Assembly (NCBI GenBank): GCA_022036555.1
Contig: CM039133.1
Coordinates: forward strand, 48,994,718 to 49,058,717
Length of the DNA: 64,000 bases
Source: Microstegium vimineum
Taxonomy: Eukaryota; Streptophyta; Magnoliopsida; Poales; Poaceae
Direction: 5' to 3'
Each line of letters opens with the position of its first letter. Within the stretch, counting starts at the first letter, position 1. Of the stretch, positions 58,375 to 64,000 are shown in pieces. The notes beneath the pieces were generated by a model. The model saw nothing but the letters and a program-made list of their open reading frames with translations. It did no database searches and was not told where the DNA came from. Both the position numbers and the translations under genes were made by a program.

Positions 58375-59653
58375 AACAAAAACACATGGGGACTCTCAAC
58401 CCGGTGAACAGTTGCGTCCGGAGGCACGTGGCAGCGATCGGCGCAGGGCACCAACGACCGTTTCAAACGGCTAGGAAGGTCCGGACCCGCACTGTTGAGT
58501 GCGTCCGGACCCTCTGCAGGAAGCCCAGTGAGTGGGCAAAATAGCTAGTTTTGTGGGGGGGCTTATAAATAGCTCATGGCCGGCCCTTAGGGCTAGTTGA
58601 GCACCTTGGGAATTTGTTGCCTCTAGTGTGCTTGGTTTGGGAGCCCTCTAACTCACTCAAACTTGATAGTGTTCATCCGATTGAGTGAGAGAGTGATTAC
58701 TAGTGTGTTGCTTTGAGAGATAGCTTCGTGTGGCACTAGGTGATCGACTTGCAAGCTCGTGGTGCTTGTTACTCTTGGAGGTTGCCACCTCATAGATGGC
58801 TTGGTGGTTGTGGCTCCGTCGAAGCACGCAAGAAGCTTGTGCGTGGCTCTGGAGAAGGCTTTGTAAGGGGTATTGTGCTCGCCCTGCGGGAGATCGCGAA
58901 GAGCAACTCTAGTTGAGTGTGTCATTGAGCTACCCTCACTTGTAGGTAGATTCTTGCGGTGCCCGAGTTAGTGGTCTAGGCTTGTGAACGCCTATTAGCC
59001 GCCGAATCACCAAGTGAGTGGTCGACACAACGGGGACTAGCTTGGTGGCGACCAAGTGAACCTCGGGAGAAAAATCACCGTGTCAACCTTGTACATCTTC
59101 TCGGTGGTTTGCATTCTCCAAATCACTAGCTTGTATTTACTTTTTCTTACATGTGCTAGTGGTTAGTTGTTGCTCTTGTAACTAGTTAGCTTGCGTAGCT
59201 TAACTAGTTGTCTTCTAGCTTGTGTAGCATAGAAGTAGCTCTTGAGTGGCTAATTGGCTTGTGTAGCCTTGTTAGTCACATTGCTTAGTTTGTGTAGCTA
59301 AGTAAGTTAAGCTCTCTAGTTGGCTTGTGTAGTCTTGCTAGAGAGCATTGCTAGTGAGCTTATGTGCTTTATGCTTTGCTTACTAGTATGTGTAGGAGCT
59401 CCCTTTGTGCTTAGAGTACTAGTTGCTTAGGTTTGTGTGACCTTACAACCTAGACTTGTTTAGGTGAGCTTCCTAGCTTGACACCTTAGTAAGCCCAATT
59501 AGTATACTTTTCTAGGTGCTAGAGTAATAGATAGAGGGGTGTAGTCTTGGATAGACCAATAGTTTTAATTCCGCATTTGATTCGGTTAGCCGGAGCGTTT
59601 AAGTTTTAGAAAAGACTATTCACCCCCCTCTAGTCCGCCATCTCGACCCTACA
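58375..59653 (+). repeat. LTR-like copy A (plus orientation)
   Basis: A U3-like start with TCCGGAC words is followed by a TATA box (ttataaat, 58563-58570), a long body with repeated 'cttgtgtagc' words, and an end 'ttcacccccctctagtccgccatctcgaccctaca'-type terminus at 59653. This end wording is typical of Sirevirus LTRs. No tRNA-Met primer site follows. The left boundary is approximate. Confidence 0.6.
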
Positions 59654-60817
59654 GCTAGCTGCTTTTCGCAGGCATTCAGTCTGACGGTGTGTGTTGTTTC
59701 CAACGGCTAGTTTGGCCTCCCCTCTATATATAGATGGGTGGCCAGCCCTTGGTAAGGTTGAGCACCTTGGGTATGTGTTGCCCATAGTTGTGCTTGGTGA
59801 AGGAGCACTCTAACTCACTTGTGCTTGCAAGAGTGTGATTTGATTGCGAGTGAGTGATCTCTAGTGCGTTGCTTTGAGAGATAGCTTTGTGTGGCACTAG
59901 GTGATCGTGTTGCAAGCCGGTGGTGCTTGTTACTCTTGGAGGTTGCCACCTCCTAGACGACTTGGTGATCGTGGCTCGGTCGAAGCACACAAGAAGCTCG
60001 TGCGTGGCTCCGGGGAAGAGCTTGTGAGGGGTGTTGTGCTCGCCCTACGGGAGATCGCGAAGAGCAACTCTAGTTGAGCGTGTCATTGAGCTATCCTCAC
60101 TTGTGGGTAGATTCTTGCGGTGCCCAAGTGTTGGGCTAGGCTTGTGAATTCCTATTAGCTGCCGAATCACCAAGTGTGTGGTCGACACAACGGGGACTAG
60201 CTTGGTGACGACCAAGTGAACCTCGGGAGAAAAATCACCGTGTTAACCTTGTACATTTTATCAGTGGTTTGCATTCTCCAAATCACTAGCTTGTATTTAC
60301 TTATTCATACTTGTTCTAGTGGTTAGTTGTTGCTCTTTTAACTAGTTAGCTTGTGTAGCTTAACTAGTTGCCTTCTAGCTTGTGTAGCATAGAAGTAGCT
60401 CTTGAGTGGCTAATTGGCTTGTGTAGCCTTGTTAGTCACATTGCTTAGTTTGTGTAGCTAAGTAAGTTGAGCTCTCTAGTTGACTTGTGTAGTCTTGCTA
60501 GAGAGCATTGCTAGTGAGCTTAGGTGCTTTGTGCTTTGCTTACTAGTATGTGTAGGAGCTCCCGGTTTGCTTAGAGTACTAGTTGTTTAGGTTTGTGTGA
60601 CCTTGCAACCTAGACTTGTTTAGGTGAGCTTTCTAGCTTGGCACCTTAGTAAGCCCAATTAGTATACTTTTGCTAGGTGCTAAAGTTATAGTTAGAGGGG
60701 TGTAGTCTTGGCTACACCGATAGTTTTTAATTCCGCATTTGTTTCGGTTAGCCGGATCACTTAAGTTTTAGAAAGGACTATTCACCCTCCCCTCTAGTCC
60801 GTCATCTCGACCCTACA
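59654..60817 (+). repeat. LTR-like copy B (plus orientation, tandem to A)
   Basis: Direct repeat of copy A with an offset of about 1161-1164 bp (gcaccttggg at 58601 and 59762; ccctaca ends at 59653 and 60817). The copies are closely similar through the body. TATA box tatatata at 59725-59732. The U3 is shorter than in A and lacks TCCGGAC words. No primer-binding site follows. Confidence 0.65.
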
Positions 60818-60887
60818 GTTGGACAATAATTTTCAAATAAAAACGAAAGTGTTGCAGTGTCAAAATTCCAAATCTTTTACATCTAAA

Positions 60888-60906
60888 CCCCCCCCCCCCC
60901 CCCCCC
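60888..60906. repeat. Poly-C tract (19 C)
   Basis: Uninterrupted run of 19 C, preceded by ctaaa. Such tracts are prone to replication and assembly length errors. Confidence 0.95.
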
Positions 60907-61400
60907 TAATCGCTTGCACTGAGGCTGCCCTGAGAATTCAATTAGTGCTTTAACCTTTTGTAAGGTGAAGCTGCTGCTTCTATGATCTAATCTCATTGTC
61001 TACGAAACCATTAGTGTGTGTGATCTGAAGTCTTCGTGCTGATGTGGAGGTTGGGGTTAATAGCTAGTCTATCGTGTTTGAGCTGCTCTAAACATCGTTA
61101 GATTAATATTTAAATATACTTTCATAATATGTCTACTTAAAATCCTAAATAGTTTGACCTGAAATACACCTAGAGTTGTTGCACGTTATTTAATCCATAT
61201 CTTTGAGTGCTAAATTTTATAAAATATACACTTAAAGTCCTTCAAATCTAAGAGACTTTGGCAACTATTTTTAACACAAAGCTAACATTAATGTAATTTG
61301 TGTTTGCGTCTTTAAATGTATTGAGCAGATATTGTCGACAAGTTTTTTTGATCGGAAGGAGTACAATGCCATTGCCATAGTTATTACTTGAAGAATTAAC
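60907..61400. other. Gene-free stretch
   Basis: AT-rich, no ORF of interest. The words near 61250-61370 are weakly Stowaway-like, but no termini can be fixed. Confidence 0.4.
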
Positions 61401-61690
61401 GAGTTGTTTGGATAGTGGGAAATAGAGGATGGGATAGGGAAATAAGGATGCGGATATATTCAATCCTTTGTTTGGATGGCAGGATATGGAAACTTCGGTG
61501 GATAGGGATAGGGATACCAAGCATCCTGTTTCTACAATTCAGGATATGGAAATAAGGATGACAGTTTATTTCCCTATCACTATCCTATTATAAGCCAAAC
61601 AAGGGTATAGGCATACCCCCATCCCGTACCCCCTCTCTTTATCCCAATATATTTCCATTTCCCTGTCCCAATCCCTATCCAAACGGGCTC
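61401..61690. mobile_element. Inverted-repeat MITE
   Basis: Left end gagttgtttggatagtggg and right end ctatccaaacgggctc form imperfect inverted repeats, flanked by taac at 61397-61400 and 61691-61694. The interior is built from 'gggata' and 'tatccc' words that pair across the element. Superfamily not certain (PIF/Harbinger with TAA is possible). Confidence 0.65.
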
Positions 61691-62306
61691 TAACAGATTA
61701 TAGGACTCTGCTGACGATCACGTGATGTTCACGAGCTCTCCACAGGATTCAGCCGACAGTGAGAGGTTTTTTTATTGAATTCTTAAGCTAGCCCAACCAT
61801 TAGGTTTTAGGTCACACCCTGTACAATAGTGCTAAGATTTTCTAGAACAAGAGCCTATTTGGCATGGCTTTTCTCCGGCTCCGGCTCTAACTTCTCTAAA
61901 GAAACCTTGCTAAATATTTTTCTAGAGAAGCTATTTTTTTATAAAAAGCAGAGGAGAACAGACCCTAAACCCAGGAGCAAAGAAGAGCTGATGAATTATT
62001 TAGTTTAGACTAGACTAAAAATTTGGTAGGAATGTGCACATTTGGAAAATTGTCTATCCATACCTATACTTTTGTTTTCTATGAGTTTTACTTTTACTCT
62101 ATACAAATTCAGAAGCTCATGTTAAATCTAAATCATTCTATAATTGATCCCACTCGTTGGATGGCTTGATGTTTCTTATTAACATGGTGGCCCCTGGAGT
62201 CTGTGATTTCTATGAGTAGACATACATAGATTGTAGTAAAAAAACAGTAGTCAAAGTAAAAGTCCTAAAAATGTGCCTTACATTTAAACAATGTGGGAGT
62301 AATAGA
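61691..62306. other. Gene-free stretch with a partial MITE
   Basis: 'gagcctatttggcatggcttttctccggctc' wording at 61850-61890 resembles the left end of another grass MITE family, but no right end is seen. No coding potential. Confidence 0.35.
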
Positions 62307-62885
62307 TAGGGATGAAAACGGATCGGATCGGTGCGGATAATAGCTTCCCCGTATTGTAATACTATTTTTTTTATTGGATTCAGAGCGGATCGGATATTAT
62401 ACGGTTTCGGATACAAAAGCGGATTTTTTAGGATGTCGAAAATGGTATGGATTCAGACTGGTTTCGGAGTGAAAGCGGACTTTTCTAAGTTGGGTAATAT
62501 GTGCTTACATGTTATTTTTTAAGATGAGAAACAATTCATTAGACGTCATGTATGCTTACAAAATAATAAAAATAAATCGATAACTATGATTATGCACTAC
62601 AATATAATAATGCTAGTGTCATGGGTTGGACTGACTTGTACTCTTGCGCTTGGGTTTCTTAAAATATTCGGTTATCCTATTATAAGCATCAGATAATCCA
62701 TGTTTAATTATCAGATAATCCATATCCACCGGATTTATTCAATCTCATATCCTACACCGCATCCGTATGTAGCCGGATTCAGATTATTCATATCCGCACA
62801 GATTTGGAAAACATTTCTCCATATCCTTAAAATTCGAATTCGGAACGGATCAGAGCGGAGAGTTATCCACACCACTTTCACCCTA
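62307..62885 (+). mobile_element. Non-autonomous hAT element (copy 2)
   Basis: It begins tagggatgaaaacggatcgg and ends ccactttcaccctag/a. Flanks are a perfect 8-bp duplication gtaataga (62299-62306 and 62886-62893), the hallmark of hAT. 579 bp, no transposase. Same family as 3676-4330, opposite orientation. Confidence 0.85.
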
Positions 62886-63156
62886 GTAATAGAAGAACTA
62901 TACACAACTAATTATTTGGAATTTCTCTTCATTCAATTGGTATACATTGATTGAATATGAGAAGTGTGATAGGCTGAAGTTAGATATGGACATCTTGATA
63001 TAAACCAATATCTAAAACCTATATAAACATAGCTGCCAAAAATAAAAGCATATCATGCTCCACACCTCCACCTATAGGAGTATCTATCTTTCTTTATGAG
63101 ATTATTTAAAGAATTCCTAGCATTAAATCCTCATGTACCTATGGGTGTTCTCTTTC

Positions 63157-63165
63157 CTATATAAG
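63157..63165 (+). promoter_or_regulatory. TATA box of the small secreted-protein gene
   Basis: ctatataag lies about 95 bp before the ATG at 63254. The leader between them ends in a (CAC)n run just before the start codon. Confidence 0.7.
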
Positions 63166-63253
63166 GGAGTATATGTCTTGGAGTTCTTGGTCATCTTGAT
63201 TAGATACTTGTTCCTTAATTAACCTAGTTGAACACCACCACCACCACCACAAG

Positions 63254-63547
63254 ATGTTTTATGGAAAATCAGCAATTTTCATCTTGCTAGTGTGTGCAAT
63301 AACATCCTCATGTGTAGGGACGCTATGTACCCCAGAACATAAGGAAAAGCTTCTCCATGAATGTCGTCCTTGGGTCAAGCAAGGATTTAACCATTATCAT
63401 CTTCCTAAAGATAGTACTTGTTGTGAGGAAGTCAGAAAGGTGTCAAACATGTACATGGGCATGCACTATGTTGTCCTGATGCTTTCACCAGACGAGAGGA
63501 AGATATACAATGTAGGAAATATCTTGAATCTTACAACGCGTTGCTAA
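63254..63547 (+). CDS. Small secreted cysteine-rich protein (LTP/prolamin-superfamily-like)
   Basis: Single-exon ORF of 97 aa. Residues 5-23 are hydrophobic (SAIFILLVCAITSS) and look like a signal peptide. The mature part has Cys at 25, 37, 56, 57 and 97. The order C, C, CC, C resembles the eight-cysteine motif of lipid-transfer/bifunctional-inhibitor proteins, but the CxC pair and the seventh Cys are missing (NMYMGMHYVVLML stands there). Some grass families in this group share words like 'LSPDERKIYNV'; this is a memory-based impression. A TATA box, a short leader and an AT-rich tail support a real gene. A function (lipid binding, inhibitor or peptide signal) cannot be assigned from sequence. 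Confidence 0.65.
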   Translation: MFYGKSAIFILLVCAITSSCVGTLCTPEHKEKLLHECRPWVKQGFNHYHLPKDSTCCEEVRKVSNMYMGMHYVVLMLSPDERKIYNVGNILNLTTRC

Positions 63548-64000
63548 CCGCATCATCCTCTTCTAGTCCAACTCAGAATCATGTAAAAGTAAAAGTAATG
63601 GGTCGTTGATCTCATAATAGTATAATACACATGTAAGGACCCAAATGATATGAAAAAGAATAATCTTGTTTATTGTCGGGTCATGATGTAAATAGATTGC
63701 CATCTTACTATTAATAATCAGATACATTCAACAATACCTCCACATTAACCCTCATGATATGGGGAAAAAAAATAAGCTTCCAAAAATTCTCAAAAAACAT
63801 AGACATCTAACCTTATTGTTTTAGTACATAATAGACATAATCATTATAACACACATGAATCTCTTCTAATTCAAAAAAAAACCTATACAACTCGGCCATT
63901 ATTAAAAAAAATTATAAAGTAACCTCAAATTACCTAGCTTTACCATTATGATAGATAATTTAAACAATCCATAAATTTTTCATATAAACATCCATATTTG
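63548..64000. other. 3' flank, gene-free
   Basis: AT-rich sequence after the stop codon, with possible polyadenylation words (aataat). Nothing else is recognised up to the window end. Confidence 0.45.

Noticed and set aside
58653..59990. Minus-strand ORFs of 88-90 aa in LTR copies A and B
   Set aside because: They lie in homologous LTR positions, have no motif, and run against the LTR promoter; treated as chance.

Overview
This is nuclear DNA of a grass. The intergenic space is packed with plant-type transposons (Ty1/copia, Ty3/gypsy, an L1-type LINE, hAT, Helitron, Stowaway MITEs, a tRNA-derived SINE). The two multi-exon host genes have GT-AG introns and match the plant HRD1 and CCC families. 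A panicoid grass (sorghum, sugarcane, Miscanthus or maize relative) seems likely, but that is inference. No bacterial, organellar or CRISPR features were seen. Layout: 1-5 kb is gene-free and holds Stowaway MITEs and a non-autonomous hAT element. 5.0-10.5 kb holds a GCTCGTTA-rich foldback repeat and a decayed copia element (5439-10480) whose 3' LTR carries a SINE with a 17-bp target duplication. 10.5-16.1 kb is gene-free with MITE remnants. 16.2-20.0 kb (minus) is an apparently intact six-exon HRD1-type ER E3 ubiquitin ligase gene (497 aa). 20-24 kb is the divergent intergenic region, with a LINE zinc-knuckle remnant split by a hAT element that itself contains a Helitron. 24.5-33.2 kb (plus) is a twelve-exon cation-chloride cotransporter gene (933 aa predicted) with a long-TIR element in intron 1. 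33.8-41.0 kb is a LINE with few lesions. 41-43.3 kb is gene-free apart from an orphan GC-rich exon-like block. 43.6-47.2 kb is a gypsy relic with sense gag-protease and an antisense additional ORF. 47.66-53.0 kb is the 5' half of a second gypsy element with a minisatellite in its LTR. 53.2-56.6 kb (minus) is a Sirevirus-like copia pol. 56.6-60.8 kb holds three LTR-like copies, one inverted and two in tandem. 60.8-63 kb holds a poly-C tract and two MITEs; the hAT MITE is the same family as the one at 3.7-4.3 kb. 63.25-63.55 kb is a small secreted cysteine-rich protein gene with its own TATA box. Host functions: HRD1 acts in ER-associated degradation, CCC carries out coupled Cl-/K+/Na+ transport, and the small protein is probably secreted. 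I see no functional link between them. I found no clear new multi-gene system. The most unusual parts are the nested and rearranged transposons (nested LINE/hAT/Helitron, antisense gypsy ORF, inverted and tandem LTR cluster), the hairpin-forming intronic element in the transporter gene, and the duplicated stop-codon region of HRD1.
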